The position numbers and the translations under genes were made by a program. The notes below the pieces were generated by a model that worked only from the letters and a program-made list of their open reading frames with translations, had not been told where the DNA came from and did no database searches. Source: Timema cristinae (Eukaryota > Arthropoda > Insecta > Phasmatodea > Timematidae). From it: a stretch of DNA of 64,000 nt. The stretch is taken from positions 31,325,061 to 31,389,060 of the forward strand of contig JBCFYV010000001.1 of assembly GCA_039000515.1 (NCBI GenBank). Reading direction: 5' to 3'. This document shows positions 22,331 through 34,045 of this stretch, piece after piece (position 1 is the stretch's first letter; each line of letters starts with the position of its first letter).

Positions 22331-22439
22331 AAGCTCATATGTATTTTTGTTTACTAATATTATTCTCATCTTGGATTAAAATTAAATTTTGACTTCGAGC
22401 TAGAAGAAGACACAAATAAACGAGTCTTAGTGCTCATTC

Positions 22440-22662
22440 TGATAATATGCATACATTAATTACACTAATGGACTAGGGACGAGAAAGATATAGTTTTAGA
22501 GGAAATGATCCACACTTTCATGGAAGGAAGTGGAATAAGCTCAGGGAAAAACATCCTCAATACATCCAATCGGGATTCGAACCCTGATCTACTCTGTCAC
22601 TGACAAGCCAGTCAGCCAGAACAAGAGTGACGTGAAAGACCACGTGACCACGGATGAGGTTT
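22440..22662 (-). mobile_element. SINE B, minus strand
   Basis: Body complement, B-box complement CGGGATTCGAACCCTGATCT and head AGACCACGTGACCACGGATG. The tail is truncated. Confidence 0.75.
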
Positions 22663-23230
22663 TATCGAATTTAAAAACTATTTCATATAAATTCTTATGT
22701 TACAAAATTTAGCATTTGTCAGACACAAAGCTGACCTGCTAAACAGACGTAAAAGTTATTCAATATTCTTCATCCCCCTAGTTCATTCTAACAACCTTGC
22801 CTCTTGTGACATATGTTTCAAAACTTGCCTTTCAAAGTTTGAAATAACATTGCATTTTTATTTTTAAAAGTTTATTTTTCAGAAGTTCACCGTAAGAAGC
22901 GTGAGATGTAAGTAAAGGAACCGCAGAGGTAAAAGTGCCAAGTTTATCTTGAGCTTTGAAGCTGGTAAATATATAAAATATTATAAAAGGAGCTACGGCT
23001 TACCAAAATGACTTAAAACAACAGTTCAGTCTTAACCAGAAGTTTTGACAAATCGGGGGTTGTATACTAATGTTGGTGCTTAAATTCTTGTTTATGACTT
23101 AGCAAACATAGAATATTTAAACTTGTAACGTGTTCACTTCGTGAAGAGATTTTTTTTTTTGTGTTTTCTTTTTCTTTGAGGCGACGAATAAAAATATATA
23201 AAAATGTTGTTACGAAAACTAAACGTCAAT

Positions 23231-23385
23231 TCGTCTAATCTTGTTAGCCGATTACGGCAAGGTCGTTGGGTAGTCTTCCGTACGGTGTACTAAGTTGTTA
23301 TTTTCAAAATCGTTCCCCCACTCTTCTTGCACACAAATTCGGGTTCATTTTCTTTAAATTCTACCTTTATAAACACTAATATAAT
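23231..23385 (+). mobile_element. SINE B, old fragment
   Basis: Weak match in order: GCCGATTACGGCAAGGTCGT, ACGGTGTACTAAGTTG, CCCACTCTTCTTGC, AAATTCTACCTTTAT. The tail is absent. Confidence 0.45.
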
Positions 23386-23665
23386 GGTTTTTATTAAATG
23401 TGGATATCCCAGATAGGACACGTTGCGAAAGTAACATTAATTGTAACTTTGAATTCTAATAGAATATTTTAAAATCAAACTGCTCGTATATTTTATTTTA
23501 CTAATAGTAAATTAAACTTTTTAAGGTAGAGTTATTAATTTAACAAAATCATCTCAAGTTTCCTTTTAATACTTCATCCATGGAGAATCTCGCGTTTTCA
23601 ATGTATTGCGCTTTAAAACTGTCTTTCTTTAAAAGACCAACTCCGCTGTATTTTAAAAAGATCAT

Positions 23666-24200
23666 GTGACATGCTGGCTCCCTTTATCCAATAAGAAGCT
23701 AGCCATCATAACATCAGGTTGCCTGGATTTCTTCTATTAGTTAGTTTTGACATCGAAGACAAGGGTCCAAGAAGCAAGGAGTAGGTCATATATAAGTAGC
23801 TTGTGCGTATGAATCCACACAGTACACAGAAAATAGTTATCTTGACACAGAAAAATAGTATTATCACACAAAAACTGTATCACTTTAATATCAAATCTAC
23901 AGTACCGAAAGTGTACTCATATAAATAAATCGTGTGCAACATTAAAAGTCTTAGTCATTTCATAAGAATAAGAATTACATATAACCAGATCACATAACCG
24001 TATAAAGTGTGGATTAAGGCACGCGTCGTCATCATAAAACCCGGTATTATTATACCTACTACTCACCGTAAGGCATACACAGGTCCACATCCGTGTCATC
24101 ATCAGTATAAAACCCGGTATCACTCTAATAGAAACCCAATCGACGGGATCATATCATTTTAATTGGTGCCCAATCGCGGGGAAAATATCATAATAAAATC
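23666..24200 (+). promoter_or_regulatory. LTR-like or stand-alone core promoter region
   Basis: TATATAAG (23789-23796) lies 32 bp before the A of CACAGTAC (23821), ideal spacing for a TATA box and an arthropod CAGT initiator. AATAAA follows about 100 bp on (23924-23929), as in the R/U5 part of an LTR. Downstream are a 73-bp-spaced direct repeat (AAAACCCGGTAT at 24036 and 24109), a second short repeat (CCCAATCG at 24135 and 24169), and TTGGTGCCCAATCGCGGGG, which resembles a tRNA primer-binding region. TG...CA ends and a TSD could not be fixed, and no gag/pol follows, so a solo LTR with leader is only the leading guess. Confidence 0.35.
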
Positions 24201-24381
24201 CTATACCATTATAATATCTAGGCCAATAAAATTGACAGCTGCAGATCACATGATTTTACCTATGAATATTAGAAAGTAGATCAGTAACTTTTCTGGCTTT
24301 CAGATGTAGTTGTTTAAAAGTTGGACTGAGGCTGTTCTTTTATATTGTATCCTAAGTAGTTTTTTTTTGTGTGTGTTTCAG

Positions 24382-24429
24382 GTAAGTGTGTCACCTGATG
24401 AATATAAGCGTGTAGATGTGTTTGTTTTG
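24382..24429 (+). other. Candidate 48-bp microexon
   Basis: A T-rich/TG acceptor ending GTGTTTCAG is followed by 48 bp that read VSVSPDEYKRVDVFVL, and then by the donor GTAAGT. Both ends are in phase 0. The frame also stays open well beyond both sites (24310-24681), so it may equally be an unspliced ORF. No family is recognised. Confidence 0.25.
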
Positions 24430-24439
24430 GTAAGTCCCG

Positions 24440-26840
24440 TCACCTGCAACACTGGAGCCCTGTGTTATATTGGCGCAGAGCAAAATAATTTCATTTGGAA
24501 GAGCCTTTTTACAAATGCGTGGGAGTACGCGAAATATGCATTATACTACTTACAATGGAGGTATGTGGGATTTAAAATTTCCTCCTATTTATCGTCAATA
24601 ATAGGCTATGTCAATTCAATTATAAACATAGTGATAAATCACTTTATACTTATCGTAATTTTATCTCTAAAAATTGTATAGCATGAATACTTGATTATTT
24701 AAAAACCTATATATATATAAAATCATGTCTATGTCTTTTCTGATTACTATATAATAAAATGTGTATGTGTTTGTATGCTATTTTGTGCTTAAATATTCTT
24801 TTCCATTGTTACTTAGCTTATTGAAAGTTCCATCATATTTACTATGCATAAGTGAAGACTCGTCTCGTTTAACTTATGAATTTTTATTTGAAACCTTCAC
24901 GCTTAACTGTTCAAGAAGTTTCCAATGTTTTCCGGTTAAAACAGAACACTCTTGGATCGTTTGTGATATGTCCATTTACCACTGTATAAGTTCTATTATG
25001 ATCAAGGATCACATTGTATGGGCAGTTTAATAGTTATGTATAGTTCAATAAAAAGGTTTTCCAACAAACGTCTACTAGGAAATTCAACGTTATCACTGTG
25101 TAGCAGCCTTTCAATAGTCACTAGGATCTAAATTCGGATGCCAAGCTATCCCTACTAGCATTTTTTTTCGATGCAAAATTAGTTTAGCCATAAAATTCGT
25201 GTGTATGCTCTGTTCAGCCTAAATATGACTCCAGATACGTTCGTATTTAAAATAATTTTTTTGCCTATTAATTTATTCTTATAATGAGCCATCTGACGTT
25301 TTCTTTATAGTCTAACTTTGAAAATATTGCCTTTCCGTTACTGTACCAATTTCAGCCGATACGTAAATTCTTTATTTTAGATTGGTGTTTGGTTTTAAAA
25401 AATAGCGTCTAAAATGCTTATAAGGGAGAGGCAATTTTTTCCAAAGCCATATATTAATATATTTTATCATTCTAATGGGATGGATGTGCTCATTAGGTAA
25501 ACGAATTAAATATTCTATTTAAAAAGGACATTTATTTTCTAAACCGTTGAATAAATGTATTTGTAATATCTTAAAACCTATTTTAAAAAAGGCTAACTAA
25601 TAGTTTCACTATTATACGGTTTGGTAAATAACTAAGTAAATTTATCAGTTTAAAATAAATGTCATCCTAATGTGCATCTTTGTGCTAGTAACTATTTACA
25701 TTAAATAAATAATAGCACTTATGCATATTAATTCAATTGATATTTTTAGATTTAAAAAATAATAGCAATAAAATATTTATATATTCTGAGAAATTTTATT
25801 TTAATTTCATTTTAATATAGTCCTAACATTTTTAAGTGATATATTTTTTCTCTTGTCATGTATTAATGTTTCAAAGTTATTTTTCATAAAATATCTAAGT
25901 ACTTCGACCCTTAACTTTTCGTGACGACTACCTCAACTTAATATTATACAATTACATCCATTAATATATTCAAAGGTTTTTTTCCCCTCTTGTAATCCTT
26001 TAGACGTTATTCTGTATTTCCTGAGCACTTAATATACCTTCCCGGTTAACGAAGTTATTCCTCGTTTTAGAAAGCAAATAGTGACGGATAAATTCAAATT
26101 TTGTATCGGAAGAAGTTGTAGCGGTGGCAACTTTCGTTCCCAATCTGTTTGAGCTCGACCTTTTAGCTGGGGAAAGGGGAAAAAGATTCTTAATGGCTAC
26201 GCTGCTTTTCACGACCAAAAAATACTTTCCTCTTATTCACTTTAAATCTTTAACCCCGTCGATGACGATATAATTTATTCCTTCATCCGGCTTTTTTTCT
26301 CCTTCCTGCATCTTCGTAACTCTCCGTTACTCTTAACGCTATCTTTCTCTCTCTCTCTCTCCCCTTCCCTCTCTATCTCTCTATCTCTCTCCCTCTCTCC
26401 CTCTCTCCCTCTCCCCACTCCCTCCCATTCACCAACCCCATGTGCCTGTGTCGCCTAAAGCGATGCATTCCCTTTTGAAGTCAAAATAAAGTTTACGTTT
26501 TTAATTTATTAGTCCTAGAAATAATTGGGTTAATAAAGTTAGTTCTAACATCTGCATTTCAGATTCAGGGCGAGACCGAATCGCAAAGCATCCCGATCCA
26601 AGCTATATATTACTTAACAGTACTATTCCTTTATACGGAGTGTCCCATAAACCACCTAGTTTTAAAAATACTATCATAATTGTATAGGGTATCATTTGGA
26701 AATTGGGATTATGAACACATAATTCAAAAAAGATAAAAGGTTTTTTTTATTGATTGACCGTAATTATAGGTTTTATTATTTTTCAAGCTGTGGTAAATGC
26801 GGATCTCACTTGGTTGCAAGAGTGTGTATCGCCACCTTAT
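24440..26840. other. AT-rich unassigned stretch; CT-rich tract at 26345-26420
   Basis: No gene or mobile element is recognised. Minus ORF 26000-26218 and plus ORF 24761-25030 have no family resemblance. A pyrimidine tract of (CT)n and CCCTCTCT units covers 26345-26420. Confidence 0.5.
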
Positions 26841-27083
26841 CTTTTATGCACCACGTATTACTACTATCTATTCGGGCTACCCTTATATTTAAAATACTGG
26901 GGCAGGGATGAGGAAAATAAAATATAGAAGGAATGTAACCGCATTAACGTGGAGGGAATTTGGAAAACTAAACTATTTGGGGTGGAGGGGGACTTGACCG
27001 AAATTATAGCCCCGATCTCCCCGTCACTGGCAATTTAATTTAGTTCGAGAAATATGCCTTAGATCATGCGACCACCGATTTGA
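26840..27083 (-). mobile_element. SINE B, minus strand
   Basis: Tail complement GCACCACGTATTACTACTAT, body ATTAACGTGGAGGGAATTTG, B-box area CCCCGATCTCCCCGTCACTG, and head CTTAGATCATGCGACCACCG. Confidence 0.75.
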
Positions 27084-27224
27084 GTGTCACCTGTTTTTAT
27101 TGGCTTTCTGTAACTATAGATAAAAAAAATACGATGAATTTTACATTCGGCATACTAAGAAGAGGGAGGGGCTTGTCGGGGAAGAAGGTACTTAGAGCCT
27201 AATACATACATAAATATACCCAAT

Positions 27225-27338
27225 CTACGGTTGGAGAAATGGGGGCAGCTAGAAGAAGGTTCTCGCAAACATTGGCTGTAAGTGACTAATGCCAACCTAT
27301 TCGGAAATATTTATTATTTTCTTGGTTGTACTATATTA
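27225..27338 (+). repeat. Repeat F, copy 2
   Basis: Partner of 20807-20930. It abuts repeat E at 27341, whereas the other copy has no E next to it, so F and E are separate repeats. Confidence 0.6.
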
Positions 27339-27340
27339 TC

Positions 27341-27580
27341 CACTAGCCCCTTCCCCGTAAAAAAATATTGTAAAGAATCCTGTAAAACAAAGCTTCAAAT
27401 CATCAATCATGTGAATATAAAAACAAAACTTTTTAACTTATTTTTTTGAAAATACAGTCCTACCATCACTGTATAGCCCCCTCCCTCTTTTTATCCTCCC
27501 TCCTATTTTCATCTCATTCCTCTTTCCTCACCCCTACCCCCGCCCCCTTCACCAACCCCACTTTACTTCAACAACAACAA
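27341..27580 (+). repeat. Repeat E, copy 1 (uninterrupted)
   Basis: Matches 59344-60250 except for two blocks present only there. Phrases: CACTAGCCCC, AATATTGTAAAGAATCCTGT, CATCACTGTATAGCCCCCTC, CCTCACCCCTACCCC, TTCACCAACCCCACTTT. This copy shows the empty site for the Helitron at 59414-59913 (junction A27409/T27410). Class unknown; its start A|CTAG could itself be a minus-strand Helitron end. Confidence 0.7.
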
Positions 27581-27659
27581 CGGAAGCCTATTTTTTATAA
27601 ATCTCGTTTTGAGTGACATAGGCTATATTTTTTCAAACCTTTTTTAATTTAATTTATTT

Positions 27660-27900
27660 GAGTTATTTAACGAGCACTTTCTGACCCGACTGATTATATC
27701 AGAACACGACTTATAATCTATCGTTCATCTAGAACAGACACAACTGAAAGTCCCTTCGGCCGTTAATTTATCATTGTGAAAAGATAACTAACTCCTTAAT
27801 TTCTTTTCACCAATGATTACATATTCAACCATTTCAGGAAACGAACCTGGAACCCTTACTTAACTCAGTAGAGGGCCACGCTACCGACTGAGTTAAGGTC
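27660..27900 (-). mobile_element. SINE H, minus strand, copy 2
   Basis: Best H copy. The minus-strand head is CCTTAACTCAGTCGGTAGCG, fitting a tRNA A box. A B-box-like CCAGGTTCGTTTCCTG follows, then GGCCGAAGGGACTTTCAG, TTGTGTCTGTTCTAGATGAA and TGATATAATCAGTCGGGTC. Confidence 0.7.
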
Positions 27901-28375
27901 ATAGAGAAAGGGATACATTTCTCTATGTTAAGGTGTCGGGACTTTATAAAGTATTTTGTAAACTTGACCTGTACTTACCAATGTGTATCTCTCTTCCTCT
28001 TGGTACCGCACTGTGTTTATGGAGGTGTACATTATCCAGCTGTCAGACGCACGCCTCGCCCACATTCCGCACACCGGCGTCTCCCGGGACTACTCCCCAT
28101 TGTGGGGAGTGCTACACGCCTTTCTCTAGCTTTTAGACGCATCCTCCTCTACCTAAATTGTCTTTAACCGAATTGTTTATTACCAATAGCAAAACAAAGA
28201 GTCGGATGTTCACAAGTTCCAAGACTACTCCACCCGGGTATATTCAAATTTCGTTAGAAACTTGCCAAACGTTCTCATTTAGATGTAGATTAAAAATTGA
28301 CAACATGGAAACGAGAATTGAACCAGGAGCTTTGAATTTGGAATCTTTCTAGACCATCCCTTGTAATTTGTTTTT

Positions 28376-28613
28376 TTAGCACTGGTTCTTACCATCCGAT
28401 CGGGTTATAGCCATATGGGCTGATTACTCTGTTTTCGGGATGAGCGAGGTTAAATACAAAGGAGGTGTGCACCCGGGGCAGGAAGGGTGGAAAACCATTT
28501 GGGGTGGGGGGACTCAATACACCCGACCGGGATTCGAACACCTGTCTTCCCCGTCATCTACCGTGTAGTATGTTGCGAAAGTGATGCCTTGGACCATTCA
28601 GCCACAGAATGGT
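28376..28613 (-). mobile_element. SINE B, minus strand
   Basis: Tail complement, a body with CGGGATGAGCGAGG, B-box complement CCGGGATTCGAACACCTGTC, and head GATGCCTTGGACCATTCAGC. Full length. Confidence 0.8.
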
Positions 28614-29017
28614 TTCATCACTTATATTTGGTTTAATACATCTGTTAAATAGGGATTTATCTTTGTTTCTTTTGAGTGACTAATTCATTGCCAACGCCAT
28701 CATTGTCAAAAACTCGTGCCTTGACGAGACCTCATTTCATTAGATACAACTATGCGTCCCACGGTTGTGATGGTTAAGTTATGTTATTTATAATGTCAGC
28801 ATTTGATCAGTTTTGGATTAAATTAGAAATATATATATTGAACACTATTTAAAAAAATCATACAGGCAACCATTTTTAAGATGATTAATGATATTTTTAT
28901 AATTTAAAAACTCTAGGCATCAAGATAACTATTGGAAACCCATTAGCTTATCTTAGTTAATCATACGAATAATTAATAAATTGTGTTCATATATGAATGC
29001 TGAACGTTTATTTCGCA

Positions 29018-29528
29018 ACGCATTAAACAAATAAGACTACCAATGGCAAGGAGGTGGCCTAACAGTCTAGGGGTAAGGTGTCGGACTTCTGTGCTGGCGG
29101 CCGGGGTTCAATCCTCGGTCCCGGCACATATTTATCTGATTACCAAACCCTTCCTCCACCTCTGACAAGACATCTTGTGAATGTGGGGAATGCCAGGCCT
29201 CCACCGTGGTTCGGATTCCACGTTAAACTGTAGGTCCTTCATTTCATCTCACAATCACCCTACCATTACACATTAGCGTAAGTGCGTATAACCCGAACGG
29301 GTAGTAAGACGCGGTGCTAATAATAATAATAATAATAATGGCAAGGAGATCGTGGTTCGATCCCTGTCGTGTTTACTAAGGTTGTTTTTCCCATAAATGG
29401 TTTCTCACTCTCCCCCACGCAAAGCGGGTTCACTTCCTATAAATTCAACCTTCTTCATTCTTAATCTATTAGCTTAATTAGTACATAGGTATATAGCCCG
29501 CGTGGGTAGTAAGATGCGGTACTAAAAA
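29018..29528 (+). mobile_element. SINE B split by a SINE C
   Basis: A family B copy whose AATGGCAAGGAG segment is the duplicated target of the SINE C inside it. After the insertion the element continues ATCGTGGTTCGATCCCTGTC, then the CTCTCCCCCACGCAAAG body, and ends CGTGGGTAGTAAGATGCGGT. The part before the insertion is short and diverged. Confidence 0.7.
29054..29337 (+). mobile_element. SINE C
   Basis: A box area TAACAGTCTAGGGGTAAGG, B box CCGGGGTTCAATCCTCGGTC, body with CTCTGACAAGACATCTTGTG and TGGTTCGGATTCCACGTTAA, then the common tail and (AAT)n. TSD AATGGCAAGGAG at 29042-29053 and 29338-29349. Confidence 0.9.
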
Positions 29529-29604
29529 AAGTTAACTGTAGAATTAAAGGTTGTAGTGTATTATAATTTAAATATTTCTTCAACAAATATATAATTTACT
29601 CACG

Positions 29605-29690
29605 TTTGTCACGGTTTTTTGTGACCCCTAGAATATTATCTCTCGACCCCTCCGGGGGACCCACAGTTTAAGAACGCGTGCTCTAGGGCA
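29605..29690. mobile_element. hAT-type terminal fragment
   Basis: TGTGACCCCTAGAATATTAT, then CCGGGGGACCCACAGTTTAA and GAACGCGTG. This matches the familiar end of invertebrate hAT repeats that finish ...GGTTAAGAACCACTG; here the last bases are altered. Confidence 0.45.
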
Positions 29691-29699
29691 CAATCTCGC

Positions 29700-30655
29700 T
29701 CCTGATGACGCGCAGCCACCTGTGTCATGAAGTGAGACGATGCTAGTCAGTATCTCATTACTTGGGCGACTAAACACTGAATTAAGCTCACGGAGTGAAG
29801 GCTGAAAGGGAGGTTGTCAAGGAAAACAATCTTGATTAGAAGACACTAGAGCACTTTCCATCCCGGTTCTTGTTTTCTCGACATTCTGCCATGACAAAAT
29901 TTGATATTTATAATAAAATTATGAAAATGAATTACTCATAAAAAAACACGGGTTTTGATAAAAACGATAAAATGAACTATAAAATGACCTAGATAATAAT
30001 AATAAAAAAAGAGAGGCTTCAATTCAAATAATGATTATGAACAAAAACTCATAATGAATGCACAAGACTAAATCAAACACGCACGATACAATTATTTCAA
30101 ACTAAAAATACATATGTGATGGAAAAACCTATAACAACTAAATTCTCGCGTATTGCTAAATATAATACTGACATACAAATGACTCTCTGTTCCATTAGTA
30201 ATACGTAACTGTCCCCTCCCAACGCAAACCTCTCCAGCCTAGTTGCAGTGTCTCGCCGGGGTGTGTATTTTACAACTAAACAAGCAAAGAGATACAAAAT
30301 TAATTACTATATTATCTTCTGATTCCAGAAACTGTGTGATTAAAAATGTATACATTTTTAAATATTGATAGTAGGCCCATTAAAAATATATTTATTCTAC
30401 ATTGATGCCTTAAAATGACTCAAAAACTACTTTAAAATGGATTACAAAAATTACCTATTAAATATAAATTTCTACAACCGGGGGATCATGAACAGAGTTT
30501 ATGTACTTATCAATATTGGATGTGATAAAAAAAAGTAAATGACTTATCATCAAAATCTGGGCTTTTCTCATAAAGGATTGTAATAATGCTATGTATATTT
30601 AATAAAACATTTTTAAAACAAATCAAACGTTTTTTTATTATTTTTTTATCTTCAT
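29700..30655. other. Unassigned AT-rich stretch
   Basis: No supported gene, repeat end or RNA. Minus ORF 30097-30297 is not recognised. Confidence 0.5.
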
Positions 30656-30659
30656 ATTT

Positions 30660-30900
30660 TGCTACACGTTCGGGCTATACGCTTAAGTACTAATTACGCT
30701 AATGGTTCTGGGGATTAGGAAGGTTGAATTTAGAGGAAGTGAACCCGCATTTGCGTGGAGGGAAAGTGGAAAACCATTTAGGAAACCACCCCCACCCCCC
30801 AGTTCACCCAACCGAGATTCGAATCTCGATATCCCCGTCCTTGGCAGTCTTAGCTCAACATTAACCTAGTGCGTTAGCGAACTACGCCACTGAAGCGGGT
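30660..30900 (-). mobile_element. SINE A, minus strand
   Basis: GCTACACGTTCGGGCTATAC tail part, body CCCGCATTTGCGTGGAGGGA, B box GAGATTCGAATCTCGATATC, and head TGCGTTAGCGAACTACGCCA. The final few tail bases are missing. Confidence 0.85.
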
Positions 30901-30954
30901 AATCAAAGAGTTAAATTTAAAGTAAGTTTCGAGAATCGCGTTCGATAATAGGGT

Positions 30955-31110
30955 TGATAAAACACTTGTAAAACAGCGAAATCTTGAAAAGTCGGGCCAT
31001 TTGGCGTGGCAAGAAAATGTTAAGGAGACTTCAGATATGTTTTAAAGGTTTATTGGAATTTTCAGATATTTTTTTATAGTTTTAGAAATAGAAGTAGAAG
31101 AGCATAATAA
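30955..31110 (+). repeat. Repeat G-like fragment
   Basis: AAACAGCGAAATCTTGAAAA, then GTCGGGCCATTTGGCGTGGC. This resembles the left end of repeat G (GGAAAACAGGGAAAAGTCGG). Confidence 0.4.
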
Positions 31111-31258
31111 TAATAATTTTTATATGCAATTCATATAATTTTGCGAAGCGCATGGACATATTTGTCTTTAATAATTATTCTTGTCAGAAATTTATTAGCA
31201 AGCGGAGTACTACAAATGACGCTGTTTTTTTTATAGATTTGTTTATTAAATACTTTTT

Positions 31259-31493
31259 TATCATTGCGTCTTTTTAACCGTCAGAGCTATTACGATTATA
31301 TACTATGAGCGAGAAAATTTAAATTTATAGAATGTGTACCAGCATTTGCGTGCAAGTAGAATGGAAAACCATTTAGGGAAAACCACTTTCACAATACACC
31401 CGACCGGAATTGGAACCCTAGTCTCCCCGTCATCAATACTGCAGTATTATTGCGAAAGTGATGCCGTAAGAAAAATTGGCCACCGAAGCGGGT
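31259..31493 (-). mobile_element. SINE B, minus strand
   Basis: Tail complement CATTGCGTCTTTTTAACCGT, body CAGCATTTGCGTGCAAGTAG, B-box ACCGGAATTGGAACCCTAGT, and head GGCCACCGAAGCGGGT. Two ORFs overlapping it on opposite strands are shadows. Confidence 0.8.
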
Positions 31494-31499
31494 ATTTAA

Positions 31500-32995
31500 A
31501 TACTTGGCAAAATGCAAATTTTTTTTTGTCTGCAAAACATGAAAAAGTTGGGAAATTCCAAAACATAGAAACATAACTTAAAAGTGGTCAAGTGCCACGA
31601 TATAATCTAATCTACGTGTCTACCGGCGAACCTCGTCGTAATCGGATAGTTCTTGTCAAATTGTGCGAAACTTAGAACAGGTATTTAATGGTCAATGAAA
31701 TAGGAGGAGGTAATTTAAACAGGTTTTATTATATATATTAAACAAAATCTAACTAAAATACATTCTTAACCCGATCACAGGGGTGGAAGAAAATAGGCCT
31801 GCCCGCGCGCTAGTACGTAAGTAGTTATAAAAATAAAGTGCAATTGAAGTTTATTACTGAAATAACATCAGTTGGAGCTTTCATGGATTTTCCCCTCGCA
31901 AGTAAAAACTTTCTCTTTCTCGGCTAAAAATATTAATTTTACTCTAGTAGATTACTTTTCCAAGAAACTTCGTGGGCCGGGGAAAAAAAATAAAAAAAAA
32001 ATCTTGGGTCGCCAGTTAAAAGCTCCTGTTATATATATTACGTCACTTTATAAGCCTCATAATATTGTACTGATGCGCGTGAAAAAATGTATTTCAAATT
32101 AATTTTTAATCAAAATGAATGAAAACTGCTCATCAACTGAAGCGCGCCATTTCCACAAGAACTTCCCAAGATTACAAAAGCCCTCCATATTCATGTGTGG
32201 ATAAATAGTTTTCTCGCTAGGTGCGCGCATAATAATTCCTTTAATGTCTTCATACGTCCTTGTAAATTAGGAACCCATTTGAAGCCTTGGAGCTAATTTT
32301 ATGCTTCGTCTCACCTTGATTGCAGTCTAGGAGTTTCTTGGTTTCTTTTCGTTCCAGGAATACACGACTTGCTAGTGAATTGGTTGTATGACTCGCATTG
32401 AGGAAATTAACCCCTTTTGCACATCTCATTTCCGCGCCTGGGTAGAGCGATGGATGCTTAGAAGAGCAATAAAGAGGAAAGATTCCCCCTAATTATCAGG
32501 AGGTAGAAAATCTGGTCCCTGTCGCCCCAAGTAGTTGTTCACTTTATGAGAAAGCGTTAACGCTATCTTTGGGTGAGATTTAGTGCAAGTTTGCTGTTTA
32601 TTAACTACTTGATAGCTATTCTGAGTAAAGGCGAGTAAAGGATGGGTGTTTTAAAGGTGCTACATGGGAAGAAACGGTGCAGACATTTATAAATCTTGGA
32701 CTATGTATGTAGGTGTTTTATAGTTTTTAGTATTGTTTTTACCAAACAGGGGAAAGTTTGGACTACCTACACAGTTAAAATTTTAAGGTTGAAGGGTTTT
32801 TAAAAATGTATAGTAACTTACATAAAACCGTATAAAACAATTCCACATTATCTTGAAATTGTCTGTTGTGACCCTAACAAAACGTTACTTTATTTGATAA
32901 AAGAAAGTTAGATTTAGGTTTATAACTTTTTTTATTTACTCTCAGATAACAATTTCCTAACGTCGTTAGCTAAAATACTTTATAATTATTTTATT
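31500..32995. other. Unassigned stretch
   Basis: No gene supported. An A-run with ORF 31872-32102 has no family match. A G-like phrase (AAAGTTGGGAAATTCC) occurs near 31547. Confidence 0.4.
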
Positions 32996-32999
32996 TTTT

Positions 33000-33088
33000 G
33001 TAGCACGGTCTACTACCGTTGTAACGCACTTACGTACTGTTATGTAGGGGATGTGAAATGAAGACCTAAGTTTAACGTGATCGACCAG
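33000..33088 (-). mobile_element. SINE C, 3' fragment, minus strand
   Basis: TAGCACGGTCTACTACCG, CACTTACG, GATGTGAAATGAAGACCTAA and TTTAACGTG follow the complement of the C tail and end of body. Confidence 0.55.
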
Positions 33089-33796
33089 TGAGCTTAAAAT
33101 ACTTTAAACTCAAAATTAAAAATTTTTTTTACTTGCCAGATATTGCTGATAATATTCACCTATATTTGGTTGAAAACGGCATAAAAAAATCTAACAACTC
33201 CTTAAATAGTGTAGGGATTTATAAACGTCTGTAACACGTCTCAGTACTCTTATTATATAGCAGTTGGAAAACCAGGGTTGTCATGCACGTGTAAAACCGG
33301 GTACACACAACGAATATTTTCTTTCGAAAAAAAAAAAACCATGAGAAAATACAGGAAATGTTGTATTAATAAAAAGAGTGACGCTCCTGGAAAACTTACC
33401 CTAGTGTATCCTTCTGATTAAACCATGACTTCCAAGCCAGAGCTAGTGTGAACCGTGACTCAACCTCACCTTGCCGCCATAACCTGGGGAGACGGGGTTC
33501 ACGTGGTTTTGATTAAGTGTTTTGTTCTAATATTTTACTAAAGTGTAAATTTATTGTTACAAATTAATATGCATTTGCCATTTACGAAGTAGTTGAGTCG
33601 AAGGTTTGTCGAACCGACCTCATAGCCTTGTACTCAGGTCGTTTCATCAGTTTCCAAAATAAATAATGTCATGTGAGAACATGCATTTTATTTTAATTAA
33701 AACTATTTGTAGCTTACTTCAGCTTAAAAACTTCCATCTAAAGTTATTGTAATCTTTAATTGTCAAGTACCCCGTACTACAAATCTATATCATTGC

Positions 33797-34045
33797 ACCC
33801 GCCTCGGTGGCGTAGTTAGCTAACGCGCTAACCGTGTTGAGCTCGACTGCCAAGGACGGGGAGATCGAGGTTCGAATCTAGGTCGGGTGAACTGGGAGTA
33901 GTTTTTCTAAATTGTTTTCCACTCTCCCTCCACGCAAATGCGGGTTCATTTCCCCTAAATTCAACCTTCCCAATTCCTAATCCAGTAACGTAATTAGTAC
34001 TTAAGCGTATAACCCGAACGGGTAGTAAGACGCGGTGTTAAAATA
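33797..34045 (+). mobile_element. SINE A, full length with TSD
   Basis: Reference copy of family A: head ACCCGCCTCGGTGGCGTAGT, B box CGAGGTTCGAATCTAGGTCG, body CCACTCTCCCTCCACGCAAA, and tail CCCGAACGGGTAGTAAGACG. It is flanked by TATATCATTGC at 33786-33796 and 34046-34056. Confidence 0.93.

Noticed and set aside
26345..26420. CT-rich tract as GAGA-type promoter element
   Set aside because: Simple pyrimidine repeat without any other promoter sign.
26641..26760. GAGTGTCCCATAAACCACCT as a transposon end
   Set aside because: Resembles some mariner/hAT ends but no inverted partner or target duplication was found.
33800..33900. Working tRNA gene (A and B boxes in a row)
   Set aside because: The boxes belong to the head of SINE A with body, tail and TSD. 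The cloverleaf is not complete.
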